DNA of 18,906 bases, from NCBI GenBank assembly GCA_025996865.1, contig BNTV01000096.1:1-18906 (forward strand), in the 5' to 3' direction. The notes under the pieces were generated by a model. That model was not told the origin of the DNA. It did not search any database and saw only the letters and a program-made list of their open reading frames with translations. The translations under genes were made by a program, and so were the position numbers. The DNA comes from Bacteroidia bacterium. Lineage in GTDB: Bacteria > Bacteroidota > Bacteroidia > Bacteroidales > Azobacteroidaceae. Of this stretch, positions 1-8,640 are shown piece after piece. The first letter of the stretch is position 1. Each line of letters begins with the position of its first letter.

Positions 1-2053
1 CGCCTTCAAACGATTCTTTATACAAGCGTAAGGCGTTTGACCAAGTCACTTCATGCGAGCCTTCAAAAATAGCCGTTTCGGCCGGTGCGCTTCCGGTGAC
101 GATGGACACTTTGGAAATGACTGCGCCCGCTCCGGCCAGCAACATCGCCGACTGACTCCAACCGTCGGAAACCGTTAGAATGGTATGGAGAATGTCGGCA
201 GTAAGAGCGAATTCTACCCTTGTTGTGCCTTCGGGAAGACTTACCGTTCCCCATTGCGGATCGAAATCCGGATGATCAACCGTTAATTTTGCCCAATTCG
301 CATCATTAAATGCAATGGAAGCGCCTGAGGCTATGGTTGATAAAGTAATTCTCAGGGTAGAACCTGCCGGAACATTTTCAAAAGATTCCTTGTTCAAGCG
401 GATCACTTCACCCCAACTCAATTCGTGAAGTCCTTCCCAAATTACTGTTTCTACAATACCTGCACCAATTACCGGAATGGTATAGGTAGCTGTCCCATTC
501 GATGAAACAAGTTTCAATTCGACGTTACCTTTGGCATTGCCCGGAACCACAATATACAATTTCGGAGCGTCAAGAATGTATTTAACGGATTTTCCGCCGA
601 TTAGTACGTCTGCCAATTTATCGCCGTTTTCCACATCCAGCGTCAATACGCCGCCGGCATGAATTTCGGCTTTCGGTCCCGGAGGATTCGGAAGATAAGC
701 GAAAAGCGGCGCGGTTATTTCCAATGCCTTACATTCTACGGTTTCACCATTGGCCATGGTCAATACGACCACACCGGAAACAGCGTTCAACGGAATATTG
801 ACAGCCAGTTCATTAGCGGCGTCCGGCGTTACTTCAACAACCAAATCGCCTCCAAAAGTAACGGTCGTTACCAAATCCAAATTGTGACCTTGCAATTTCA
901 CTTCCGTACCGGCCGGGGCAGGCATCGGACTGTATGCAACTACATCCGGTTTCAATGTTTCAATTTCCGCAGTAACCGTTTTTCCGCTGGCGGTATTCAA
1001 TATCAGCTCGCCACTGATGGCTTTTTCCGGCATATTCACTTTGATTTCGGTAGCCGATTGGGAAGTCGGCGTTACCGCATCAACACCCGGAAATTTGACC
1101 GTTGTCACCAATTCCAGGTTGATACCCTTAATCGTGATTTCAGTCCCGGCACGCAAGCCTTTGTCGGGTGTAACGACGATTTCGGCAGGCATTGCCACGC
1201 CGATATTCGCCACAGCCACACGTACTCCCGAAGCCGGTATCATCACAATAGCGCCATCGCTTACGTTTGCGGGAAGCGTGAATTTAAGCGCACTGTTTTC
1301 TATTGTGAAAGGCGCTTCATCGCCATTCGGCATTTCTACCTTGACAACCAAATCGAGGTCTTTACCCGGTGCGGTAATTGCTTCACCCGGTTTTTTACCG
1401 GTCAAATCCAAAACGGAATTTACCGAAGGAAGCACTACCTGCAAGGCTTCCGGTGATTGGTATTCAAGCGGAATTTCATCGTTATTCGACAAAGTAACGA
1501 CGCCTGATTGCGCTTCAGCCGGAAGCGTCAACACAATTTTAGTCCGTTCCCATGTTTGGCACTCAGCCTTACTGATTTCTACTTTGTCCGTAAACACGAT
1601 CTTATCCACCAAATTGAAATAATTACCTTCGATAGTCAAAACCTGACCGGCTTTTACCGGTTGAGGAGTTATTTTGGTAATCTCAATTGGTTCCGAAATG
1701 GTTAATTCCGAGGTCGTACTCAATTCGATATTGGGTCCGGTCAACTTAACAATTCCTTCCATGGTTTCCTGCGGGACAACCACCTTAATTAATTTATCGT
1801 TGACAATTTCGATGTCTGTGATTTCGATACCGTTGGGCAAAATCACTTTCGTAATTTTATCCAGATGCGTACCTGCAAAACTCAATTTTTGTCCGCGCAA
1901 AGCGGGATTCGGACCGAAAGCCTTCAAAGTTGTCGCACCGTTCGTCAACGAATCGGTACTGAGTTCATCCGTATTTTCGCAAGTCGTGAAAATCAACACC
2001 GAACAAAGCACAACCAAGATTAGCGTCCAAATATTTGATAATTTATTTTTCAT
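1..2053 (-). CDS. IPT/TIG-repeat surface lipoprotein of the PUL, C-terminus beyond the left edge
   Basis: An open frame of 684 codons runs from ATG at 2053 to the window edge without a stop. Residues 1-25 form a lipoprotein signal peptide ending in TTC, with Cys25 as lipidation site, followed by ENTDE, an acidic stretch like the surface-export signal of Bacteroidetes lipoproteins. Residues about 43-530 contain around six IPT/TIG-like beta-sandwich repeats, recognisable from recurring segments such as AGTEITIKGINLELVTTVKF (302-321) and AGTEVKLQGHNLDLVTTVTF (381-400). From 535 a different module of about 124 residues begins (VIWEGLHELSWGEVIRLNKE) and a second copy begins at 659 (AIFEGSHEVTWSNALRLYKE), cut by the edge. 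The gene is last in view of the susC-susD operon, 22 nt after the preceding gene. By position and architecture it is probably a cell-surface glycan-binding protein equivalent to SusE/SusF or SGBP-B; glycan binding is inferred, not visible. A catalytic domain beyond the edge cannot be excluded. Confidence 0.85.
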   Translation of the reverse strand, partial: MKNKLSNIWTLILVVLCSVLIFTTCENTDELSTDSLTNGATTLKAFGPNPALRGQKLSFAGTHLDKITKVILPNGIEITDIEIVNDKLIKVVVPQETMEGIVKLTGPNIELSTTSELTISEPIEITKITPQPVKAGQVLTIEGNYFNLVDKIVFTDKVEISKAECQTWERTKIVLTLPAEAQSGVVTLSNNDEIPLEYQSPEALQVVLPSVNSVLDLTGKKPGEAITAPGKDLDLVVKVEMPNGDEAPFTIENSALKFTLPANVSDGAIVMIPASGVRVAVANIGVAMPAEIVVTPDKGLRAGTEITIKGINLELVTTVKFPGVDAVTPTSQSATEIKVNMPEKAISGELILNTASGKTVTAEIETLKPDVVAYSPMPAPAGTEVKLQGHNLDLVTTVTFGGDLVVEVTPDAANELAVNIPLNAVSGVVVLTMANGETVECKALEITAPLFAYLPNPPGPKAEIHAGGVLTLDVENGDKLADVLIGGKSVKYILDAPKLYIVVPGNAKGNVELKLVSSNGTATYTIPVIGAGIVETVIWEGLHELSWGEVIRLNKESFENVPAGSTLRITLSTIASGASIAFNDANWAKLTVDHPDFDPQWGTVSLPEGTTRVEFALTADILHTILTVSDGWSQSAMLLAGAGAVISKVSIVTGSAPAETAIFEGSHEVTWSNALRLYKESFEG

Positions 2054-2075
2054 ATTCATAATCGTATTATTTTAT

Positions 2076-3341
2076 TTAGGGTATTACACGGATATTATCG
2101 ATCAAGATTACCGGACTGCAATCGTTTCCTATCCAATCCGGTCTGCCTTCAATACCATCAGCGCCTCTGTTGTGCAGACTGATACCCAAGGAACCAAATG
2201 CGGTAGAAAGCGGGATTACTGCGCCGGCGCCATTATACTTGAACTCTGATAGCGATATGGATATGGTTTCCCATCCATCGGTGGTATAGGAACCGCTTCC
2301 TTGCCAAGGCATCCAAACCCCGCGCGGGGCGCCGCCTCCGTTTTTAGTACCGTCGTCCCACAAATAGCCCTCTTGTCCACCTTGTGCATAGAAGCAGAAA
2401 ATCAGAGGTAAGCCATTCCACGCCTCCAACACATTGACTTCAAATTTCAAAGTGGAAGTTTTCGGATCGCTTGGGAATAAATTACCGGAAGAAATTCCGT
2501 TATCTTCTCCCCAGATATTAACAGTGAAGTCATTACCACCGGAAGCCCATCCCGAAACGCCGGTAAGATCTCCTGCCAATTTCACATAATTACCTGATAG
2601 CGAGAGAGCCGGATCATTTTCGACATGCGTAGGCCTTCCCCAACCGGCAACAAATCCTTCTTCAAAACCGGTAATCAAACCGCGGTCGTCGTGGAAAATA
2701 TCTTTCGTTCGTCCGCTGTTGCCATACAAAGTTTTTACTTCCACCGGTCCCTTAATGTTCATTGCCGGCGCTTTAAATACTATTTTATTTTTTTCGTAAC
2801 TTACAATATCCGCTGTGGGAATTTGATAATCTCCAATAAACACTTTAAGCAGACTTGCATCGGTAGCCAGGAAATAATCGCCGTAAAGCACAACTTCACC
2901 CCCTTCGGGAACTTGTTCGCATTTGATTCGGGCAAGTATCGGATTGGGAATTTTCACTTCAAAATTGTAAGCGAGTGTGTCCTTATGGCTGTTAACGAAA
3001 TAAATTTTATCGGTGCGTACGCTCGGTAAGTCTTTCGGTACCGTCACAAAAAGCGTATTCTTTGTAATCAGATTGATATTCAACCGGGCTTTTACGTTGT
3101 TGAACCAAACTTCCTGAACACTCGTCAGATTGTCGCCGATAATGACAATATTTTCGTCCATATAAGCGCCTTCGAGTAATTGTTCGGCTAAATCGGAATC
3201 CTGATAGCGAACGTATGTAACCACGGGCAATCCATCGGTCATTTCATATTTTCCGGATGTTTCTTCCTCGCACGATGTAAGAAACAGGGTCGGCAAAAGG
3301 AACAACAGCGGAAACAATTTATATAATCTATTTTTTTTCAT
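2076..3341 (-). CDS. Surface glycan-binding lipoprotein with IPT/TIG domains (SGBP-like)
   Basis: 421 residues. The signal peptide ends in LTSC with Cys24 as the lipid site, followed by EEE, typical of surface-exposed lipoproteins. Residues about 38-130 and 131-215 look like two IPT/TIG beta-sandwich domains (VVTYVRYQDSDLAEQLLEGA, then a GGEVVLYGDYF core). The C-terminal half, about 216-421, begins with DDRGLITGFEEGFVAGWGRP and ends in VILIDNIRVIP. It is rich in Trp and Gly and resembles the glycan-binding domain of xyloglucan-type SGBP-B proteins. In such families the C-terminal domain holds the sugar on an aromatic platform and the IPT domains act as spacers. The gene lies 45 nt after susD and 22 nt before the next lipoprotein, hence in the PUL operon. 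It likely presents oligosaccharide to the SusC/SusD complex. The family resemblance does not establish the substrate. Confidence 0.85.
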   Translation of the reverse strand: MKKNRLYKLFPLLFLLPTLFLTSCEEETSGKYEMTDGLPVVTYVRYQDSDLAEQLLEGAYMDENIVIIGDNLTSVQEVWFNNVKARLNINLITKNTLFVTVPKDLPSVRTDKIYFVNSHKDTLAYNFEVKIPNPILARIKCEQVPEGGEVVLYGDYFLATDASLLKVFIGDYQIPTADIVSYEKNKIVFKAPAMNIKGPVEVKTLYGNSGRTKDIFHDDRGLITGFEEGFVAGWGRPTHVENDPALSLSGNYVKLAGDLTGVSGWASGGNDFTVNIWGEDNGISSGNLFPSDPKTSTLKFEVNVLEAWNGLPLIFCFYAQGGQEGYLWDDGTKNGGGAPRGVWMPWQGSGSYTTDGWETISISLSEFKYNGAGAVIPLSTAFGSLGISLHNRGADGIEGRPDWIGNDCSPVILIDNIRVIP

Positions 3342-3363
3342 GTTTTTATCGAAATTATTAATT

Positions 3364-3384
3364 AATTCTCAATTCTCAATTCTC
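3364..3384. repeat. 7-bp tandem repeat (AATTCTC x3 plus part) between susD and the SGBP gene
   Basis: AATTCTC occurs three times head to tail, followed by a partial fourth unit (AATTA) that runs into the susD stop codon (TAA, minus strand, 3389-3387). It fills most of the 45-nt spacer, so it lies in the untranslated part of the operon mRNA between the susD stop and the next start. Simple repeats of this type can change in copy number by slippage. Here that would alter only the spacer length, or the susD stop context. Confidence 0.85.
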
Positions 3385-3386
3385 AA

Positions 3387-5189
3387 TTAATAATGATACT
3401 GACTTATATCGTAATCAATCGGATCTTTCGAGAGATTCGGATTCATCTGCAAGTCGGTCGTTGGGAACGGCATAGTAAACTTGCTGTGGGCAAAGGGCTT
3501 TCCATCCGGAACATCCTCGTTGATCCGCGGTGAAAGTTTATCGTCGGTTCCTTTTTTAGGATAACCGTCGGTGGTTCCCCATGAATTCCAACCTTGACCT
3601 TTGTAATAGTCTTCCAAACCGACATAATTTTTCCGATTCTGTCCGTTCAAATAGGCCAATGCTTCATCGGGTTTATAATAATGCCAGCGAACAATGTCGT
3701 ACCAGAAATCGCCTTCAAAAGCCAGTTCAAGACGGCGTTCTTTAAAAACATCCTGCCAGGTGATTGAGCTTCTTTCCGAAACGCCGGCGCGTCTGCGTAT
3801 GGCATTGAATGCCGACAAAGCCTCGCCGTCCGATGTGGATGCGGCATTACCGAGAATCGCTTCGGCATAAACGAGGTAAACATCTGCCAAGCGCAAAATA
3901 TGGGTTGCCAACCCATTCACACCTTGTGCGGCTAAAGGAACTCCGATTTCCGCCACATGGTCGGCGTTGTCGCCTGCAACGTGTTTCACGCAGTTAGCGC
4001 CTGTCGAACTGTGGAATGTACCTAAAACTTCTCCATAGAATTTTGCCCAGTCAAAACCGTTCGGGAAAGCTACGGGAACTTTGTCCGGGTTTAATTTGTT
4101 AGGATGATCCCGCCAGAAATAACTATATACATCGCCATACATCATCATTGTTGCCTTGCGGCGTTTGTCGAGATTATTGCGAGTGGGCGAAAGCGCTCCG
4201 GTCGGATTTACGCCATCGAATTTTTCACCGAATGCTTCCTGCAAATCGAGTGAAGGGCCTGTCCAACTGCCCCATGATTCGTATTCCGAAAATCCGGAAG
4301 GGGTCAATTCCGGTTGCAGCCAGTTACCGGCAGTCCATGTTGAATTGGCGCCCCAACGCCATGCAATCAAACTTTCGGGATCGGTATTATGACTACCCCG
4401 GAAAATATCCGAATATTCGGGAGTTAAAACCCGTCCGCTTTCGTAAATCACTTTACGGGCATATTCTTTGGCTTTATCAAGGTCGGCTTGATTACGATCT
4501 CCGCTACGCCCGTAACCCGATTTAGTCAGATAAACTTTTGCCAACAGTCCGTAAGCGGAATATTTGTCGATACGTCCCGGTTGATTTTTTTCAGGCAACC
4601 ATTCAATGGCTTGTTCCAAAGTCATAATAATGTAGTCATATACATTTTCGATTTTAGCGCGGTAAAGTTTATTGTATTCTCCGGTATTCATCAATTCCGT
4701 GTTGTCGTGAACAATGGGAACCGCACCGTAAATACGCACCATAAAGAAATAAGCAAGCGATTTTAATACCAAAGCTTCTCCTTTTGCCGTATTCCGTCCG
4801 ACTGCCGTCGTACTGCCGCCTGCATACATATTGATGTTTTCTATAAGCATATTGGCTCTTGCATTGACCGCCCAAAGTGATTCCGACATATTCCTGACGG
4901 ATTCCATATTACCGTTTGGGGTAAGCAGCCAAAAATTATCGTCCTGAACAAAATAGTTACCCGACTGTTTGTCGCCTACACCCATCCAACCACGGAAAAA
5001 ATCAAACCATGGGGAAGAGTATAACGGATTTACCGTCTGTAAACATTGTTCATCGGTTTCGTAAAAACTTCCCAATGTGTAATTGGATTTGTCGGGACGG
5101 TCGAGGAAATTTTCACACGACGACATTCCCGTAATCAATGTTACAACAAGTAACAGTTTTATGATATTATAATTTTTCATATTCTTCAT
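3387..5189 (-). CDS. susD: SusD/RagB-family outer-membrane glycan-binding lipoprotein
   Basis: 600 residues, within the usual 500-650 range of the family. The signal peptide ends in GMSSC with Cys25 lipidated, followed by ENFLDRPD, the usual SusD start after the lipid cysteine. The N-terminal part carries the helical TPR-like scaffold (SESLWAVNARANMLIENINM; GEALVLKSLAYFFMVRIYGA). The C-terminal half has the RagB/SusD signature: HILRLADVYLVYAEA, then ALSAFNAIRRRAGV, then FKERRLELAFEGDFWYDIVR. SusD proteins form a lid over the SusC barrel, bind glycan at the cell surface and open to deliver it. The start at 5189 is 6 nt after the susC stop, giving tight co-expression; ATG at 5180 (residue 4) is possible. 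susD is used as the family name, not as proof of starch use. Confidence 0.97.
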   Translation of the reverse strand: MKNMKNYNIIKLLLVVTLITGMSSCENFLDRPDKSNYTLGSFYETDEQCLQTVNPLYSSPWFDFFRGWMGVGDKQSGNYFVQDDNFWLLTPNGNMESVRNMSESLWAVNARANMLIENINMYAGGSTTAVGRNTAKGEALVLKSLAYFFMVRIYGAVPIVHDNTELMNTGEYNKLYRAKIENVYDYIIMTLEQAIEWLPEKNQPGRIDKYSAYGLLAKVYLTKSGYGRSGDRNQADLDKAKEYARKVIYESGRVLTPEYSDIFRGSHNTDPESLIAWRWGANSTWTAGNWLQPELTPSGFSEYESWGSWTGPSLDLQEAFGEKFDGVNPTGALSPTRNNLDKRRKATMMMYGDVYSYFWRDHPNKLNPDKVPVAFPNGFDWAKFYGEVLGTFHSSTGANCVKHVAGDNADHVAEIGVPLAAQGVNGLATHILRLADVYLVYAEAILGNAASTSDGEALSAFNAIRRRAGVSERSSITWQDVFKERRLELAFEGDFWYDIVRWHYYKPDEALAYLNGQNRKNYVGLEDYYKGQGWNSWGTTDGYPKKGTDDKLSPRINEDVPDGKPFAHSKFTMPFPTTDLQMNPNLSKDPIDYDISQYHY

Positions 5190-5195
5190 TATAAG

Positions 5196-8100
5196 CTAAA
5201 ATGATACATTGATACCAAAAGACAGGTTGCGCGGGGAAGGATAACGCCCCAGATCGTAACCAAAAGTAAAGCCTTCCGAATCTTGCGGATTTACACCCAC
5301 TTCGGGATCGTAGCCCGTATATTTTGTAAATGTTATAAGATTTTGAATATTGGTATAAATCCTGACATTTTCCAATTTAAACTTATTGAGCCAAGTCTTA
5401 GGTAAAGTATAACCCAATACGATATTTTTCACACGCAAATAGGAGCCGTCTTCAATGTAACGGGTACTGACAGCTTTGTTATCGTACGGAATGGATCGAC
5501 CGGCGCGGGGTATTCTCGTATCCGGATTCGACAAAACTGCATTGTCAATGTCTTCAAACCAATTATTTATGGTATATTCCGGGTCGTATGGACTCATTAT
5601 CGGATATTGTTTATCCGGATTTATCGGAACAATATTGGCAAAATTCATGACTTTTGTTAATTGGTTGGTCCAATAACCCATTCCCGTCAAAGATTGATCC
5701 AGTGCATTAAACACTTTATTACCGTAACTCCCTTGCACAAATAACTGAACGTCCAAATTTTTATAATTGAAAGTATTATTAAATCCATAAGTGAATTTCG
5801 GTAGCGGAGAACCGATATAGGTTTGGTCTTCAACCGTAATCTTGCCGTCACCATTCAAATCTCTATATTTAACATCTCCTACGAAAACAGTAGAATAACG
5901 GTTGTATCCCTGTGCCGGAATTTCATTCTTAAGGTGCGATTCAATATCTGCTTTGTCTTTGTAAACACCATCGGCGATATATCCGTAGAATTGATAGAGA
6001 GAACCCCCAATCGGAGACATCGCAACTACATCGCCCCATTGCCCGAATCCTTTGATAGCGGAAGCATCCGTACCTTGTAATGCTATCAATTTATTTTTGT
6101 TAAATGATATTTGAAAATCGGAACTCCATTGGAAGTCCTTTGTAACAATGTTTCTGGTATTCAATGAAATTTCCAAACCCTTATTGTTGATGGTTCCATA
6201 ATTACCGGCTGGAGCTTGCAAAGCGGAACTTGCATTACCGCTTGAACCGAAATAAGAAGGTAATTGCAATTGCATCAGCAAGTCGGAGGCCGTTTTGTCA
6301 TACAATTCAACGACGAGGTTTATGCGATCGCGAAACAAGCCGAGGTCAAGTCCGAAGTTCCATTGTTCTTGTGTTTCCCAATGCACATACGGATTGGCAA
6401 TTTGCGCTTGTTTGTAACCGGAGCCTAAAGCGGTGGGGAACGCTGACAAATAAGAATCCCACTTGCCACCGCCAATCTGGTCATTACCGGTTTGTCCCCA
6501 ACCGATACGCAATTTACCATTGCTCAACCAATTATTAGCCGATTCCAAAAAAGGCTCGTTTGAAAAACGCCATGCTCCTCCAACCGAATGGAAATTGCCC
6601 CACCTGTTCAGCGGACCAAAGTTGGACGAACCATCCCGACGGAAAGTATAAGTCAGGAGGTAACGGTCGGTATAATTGTAGTGCCAACGGGTAAAGAAAG
6701 AAGCCATGGCTCCGTCGCCCATACCATCGGCGATTGTCGCAGAAGTCGTGGTTCCTAAAGCCGGATTTTTGATTTCATTGCCGGGTAGATCTTGTGCAAA
6801 TATTCTTTGCCATTCCCAATTGGATTCCCAGGCTTCCTGACCGATCATCGCCGTCACATTGTGTGGTCCGAAAGTGTTGGCGTAGGTCAGATAGTTTTTA
6901 ACAGACCACCACAGATTGTTGGAACGTTGCCATGAATCGCTGTTGATAGAACGCTTTACGGCTTCCCCGAAAAAATAGGTAGGACGCCATGCTTCCGAAC
7001 GGGTATTGCCAATGTCGTATCCCAGTTCCGAATGTAAGGTTAATTGTTTAACCGGTTTGATATCCATATAAATATTACCGCTCAACTTCTGCCGATCGAG
7101 TAGATTTTCATCAAGTTGCGCTATCGCAATCGGATTGTTGGTGGTATAACCTTCCCGAACCGTAGTGGCATAATTTCCGTACTCATCATAAATAGGTATA
7201 TCGGGAGGCGTTTGTAAAGAATAAGTCAAAACCCCTTCAGAGCCTTCCGCCCTGCCTAAATGTTCTTTCGAATCGGAATACATGGCGTTCAACCCCAGCG
7301 TAAGCCACGATTTCAGTTGGGCGTCCAAATTGGTACGGAAAGAATAACGTCGGAAATCAGTACCGATCAGCGTACCTTTCTGATCCATATAGGATCCTGA
7401 CACATAATATTTTACAGCATCAGTTCCTCCCTGTGCCGAAATATTATGAGACGACATCGGCGCTGTTCGAAAAATAGCTTTCTGCCAGTTAGTGCCCGCG
7501 CCGAGCAACAACGGATCGCTGTACTCGGGTTGTTCTTTGCCGCCTGAAGTTGTCGCCATCAAAGCATTACTATAGCTGGCATATTGCCGCAAATTCATCA
7601 TGTCAAGCCATTTTACCTGATCTTGAATTCCATACAGCCCTTCGTATGTAAACTTCGCTTGTCCGGCTTTACCGCGCTTGGTGGTAATCAATACAACACC
7701 GTTAGCGCCTTGGCTACCATATATGGCAACAGCCGAAGCGTCTTTTAAAATTTCCATCGAAACAATGTCTGCCGGGTTTAATGTGGAAAGCGGTGAAATG
7801 GTAGATGCTTTACCATTGCCCAATCCCAATCCCAAACCGCCGCTTGTGGTTGTTCCTCCTTGCCAAATGACACCATCCACTACATACAACGGTTCTGCGC
7901 CGGCATTAAGGGTTGCCTGACCACGGACTCGTACCGACACGGATGAACCCGGCGCTCCGGAAGTCATCACCGACGTAACACCCGCAGCACGTCCTTGCAA
8001 GGCCTGATCAATGTTAGTAATAAGCGAACCTTTGATTTTTTCTTCTCCCAAAGAGATAGACGAACCGGATAAATCGCTCTTTTTCATGGTCCCATAACCC

Positions 8101-8417
8101 ACTACAACTACTTCATCCAAGAGTTGAGTGTTTTCATTCAGAACAACTTGAATAGATCCGGAAGTGTTTGTCACCGGAATTTCTTTCGTCTTGTATCCGA
8201 TATAGGAAAACACCAACACGGCTTTATCCGAATGGATAGTGAGGGTAAAATTACCGTCCACATCCGTAGCCGTCCCGCTTGTTGTTCCTTTTACGGATAC
8301 CGTGACTCCGGGTAACGCCGAGCCGTCTTCTGCCGCCGTCACCGTACCGGTTATCGTTTGTGCCGAAACACTTATGCCAATGCAAAACATCAGCCATAAC
8401 AACATTAGTTTTTTCAT
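5196..8417 (-). CDS. susC: SusC/RagA-family TonB-dependent outer-membrane glycan transporter
   Basis: 1073 residues, normal for SusC. Residues 1-19 are a signal peptide. Residues about 21-93 form the carboxypeptidase-regulatory-like domain found at the N-terminus of SusC proteins (TITGTVTAAEDGSALPGVTV; VFSYIGYKTKEI). The TonB-box/plug start LLDEVVVVGYGTMKKSDLSG is at 99-118, and the plug continues through VRVRGQATL, PLYVVDGVIW and ASAVAIYGSQGANGVVLITT. The remaining about 830 residues are the 22-strand barrel and end in NLSFGINVSF with the terminal Phe usual for outer-membrane proteins. No STN domain precedes the regulatory-like domain, so signalling through an ECF sigma/anti-sigma pair is not expected, which agrees with the divergent HTCS. 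It should import oligosaccharides into the periplasm using TonB-ExbBD energy. First gene of the operon. Confidence 0.97.
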   Translation of the reverse strand: MKKLMLLWLMFCIGISVSAQTITGTVTAAEDGSALPGVTVSVKGTTSGTATDVDGNFTLTIHSDKAVLVFSYIGYKTKEIPVTNTSGSIQVVLNENTQLLDEVVVVGYGTMKKSDLSGSSISLGEEKIKGSLITNIDQALQGRAAGVTSVMTSGAPGSSVSVRVRGQATLNAGAEPLYVVDGVIWQGGTTTSGGLGLGLGNGKASTISPLSTLNPADIVSMEILKDASAVAIYGSQGANGVVLITTKRGKAGQAKFTYEGLYGIQDQVKWLDMMNLRQYASYSNALMATTSGGKEQPEYSDPLLLGAGTNWQKAIFRTAPMSSHNISAQGGTDAVKYYVSGSYMDQKGTLIGTDFRRYSFRTNLDAQLKSWLTLGLNAMYSDSKEHLGRAEGSEGVLTYSLQTPPDIPIYDEYGNYATTVREGYTTNNPIAIAQLDENLLDRQKLSGNIYMDIKPVKQLTLHSELGYDIGNTRSEAWRPTYFFGEAVKRSINSDSWQRSNNLWWSVKNYLTYANTFGPHNVTAMIGQEAWESNWEWQRIFAQDLPGNEIKNPALGTTTSATIADGMGDGAMASFFTRWHYNYTDRYLLTYTFRRDGSSNFGPLNRWGNFHSVGGAWRFSNEPFLESANNWLSNGKLRIGWGQTGNDQIGGGKWDSYLSAFPTALGSGYKQAQIANPYVHWETQEQWNFGLDLGLFRDRINLVVELYDKTASDLLMQLQLPSYFGSSGNASSALQAPAGNYGTINNKGLEISLNTRNIVTKDFQWSSDFQISFNKNKLIALQGTDASAIKGFGQWGDVVAMSPIGGSLYQFYGYIADGVYKDKADIESHLKNEIPAQGYNRYSTVFVGDVKYRDLNGDGKITVEDQTYIGSPLPKFTYGFNNTFNYKNLDVQLFVQGSYGNKVFNALDQSLTGMGYWTNQLTKVMNFANIVPINPDKQYPIMSPYDPEYTINNWFEDIDNAVLSNPDTRIPRAGRSIPYDNKAVSTRYIEDGSYLRVKNIVLGYTLPKTWLNKFKLENVRIYTNIQNLITFTKYTGYDPEVGVNPQDSEGFTFGYDLGRYPSPRNLSFGINVSF

Positions 8418-8445
8418 GTGTAAATAATTTGTTTATTGTAAAGCA

Positions 8446-8453
8446 CAAAATTA
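8446..8453 (-). promoter_or_regulatory. Candidate -7 box of the PUL (susC) promoter
   Basis: Read on the minus strand this is TAATTTTG, a full match to the Bacteroidetes -7 consensus TAnnTTTG. It would start transcription near 8439, about 22 nt before the susC ATG. A -33 TTG lies at 8470-8468 but only 14 nt upstream, shorter than the usual 19-21. A weak -33 region is what one expects of a promoter that needs an activator such as the HTCS. Confidence 0.5.
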
Positions 8454-8481
8454 TACATTATTATTAACAATTTTATACATT
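8451..8481. promoter_or_regulatory. Direct repeat TTATACATT, two copies 22 bp apart, overlapping the susC promoter
   Basis: TTATACATT is found at 8451-8459 and again at 8473-8481, exactly 22 bp start to start, i.e. two helical turns on the same DNA face. The first copy overlaps the candidate -7 box. AraC-type DNA-binding domains bind direct repeats with about this period. The region is A/T-rich, so a chance repeat remains possible. Confidence 0.4.
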
Positions 8482-8483
8482 TA

Positions 8484-8555
8484 TTGAAACATATCCTTGT
8501 ATATTTGTTACAAGGCTTTCGTTTTTGAAACATATAGCTATGAAATTTGAAACAT
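8484..8555. promoter_or_regulatory. Candidate HTCS operator: TTGAAACAT direct repeats around an inverted repeat
   Basis: TTGAAACATAT occurs identically at 8484-8494 and 8525-8535, and TTGAAACAT again at 8547-8555. Start distances are 41 and 22 bp, close to four and two helical turns. Between the first two copies is a perfect inverted repeat, CCTTGTA (8495-8501) and TACAAGG (8509-8515), with a 7-bp spacer that contains a plus-strand TATATTTG. The cluster sits between the divergent susC and HTCS genes, about 45-115 bp upstream of the predicted susC start point, the expected place for an HTCS binding site. Binding is inferred. Confidence 0.5.
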
Positions 8556-8595
8556 GGATTATTTTTTAACTATTTCCGTATTCAAAAATTTCATG

Positions 8596-8603
8596 TATAT
8601 TTG
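8596..8603 (+). promoter_or_regulatory. -7 box of the HTCS gene promoter
   Basis: TATATTTG matches TAnnTTTG exactly. Transcription would begin near 8610, leaving about 30 nt before ATG 8641, and nearly excluding the upstream GTG at 8614 as start. The -33 region is weak (TTTC near 8573-8576, about 19 nt upstream). Confidence 0.6.
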
Positions 8604-8640
8604 CCGTTAGTTAGTGCATAGAATTAATGTAATAGTAATC

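Noticed and set aside
659..2249. Plus-strand open frames of 65-265 codons
   Set aside because: They are opposite the minus-strand IPT/TIG lipoprotein genes and have low-complexity or basic composition with no recognisable domain.
5196..8417. SusC controlled by an ECF sigma/anti-sigma pair
   Set aside because: No STN domain at the N-terminus and no sigma or anti-sigma gene in the window; the HTCS explains regulation.
8614..8640. GTG start giving a 1356-residue HTCS
   Set aside because: It lies only a few nt after the predicted transcript start and adds residues before a complete signal peptide that begins at ATG 8641.
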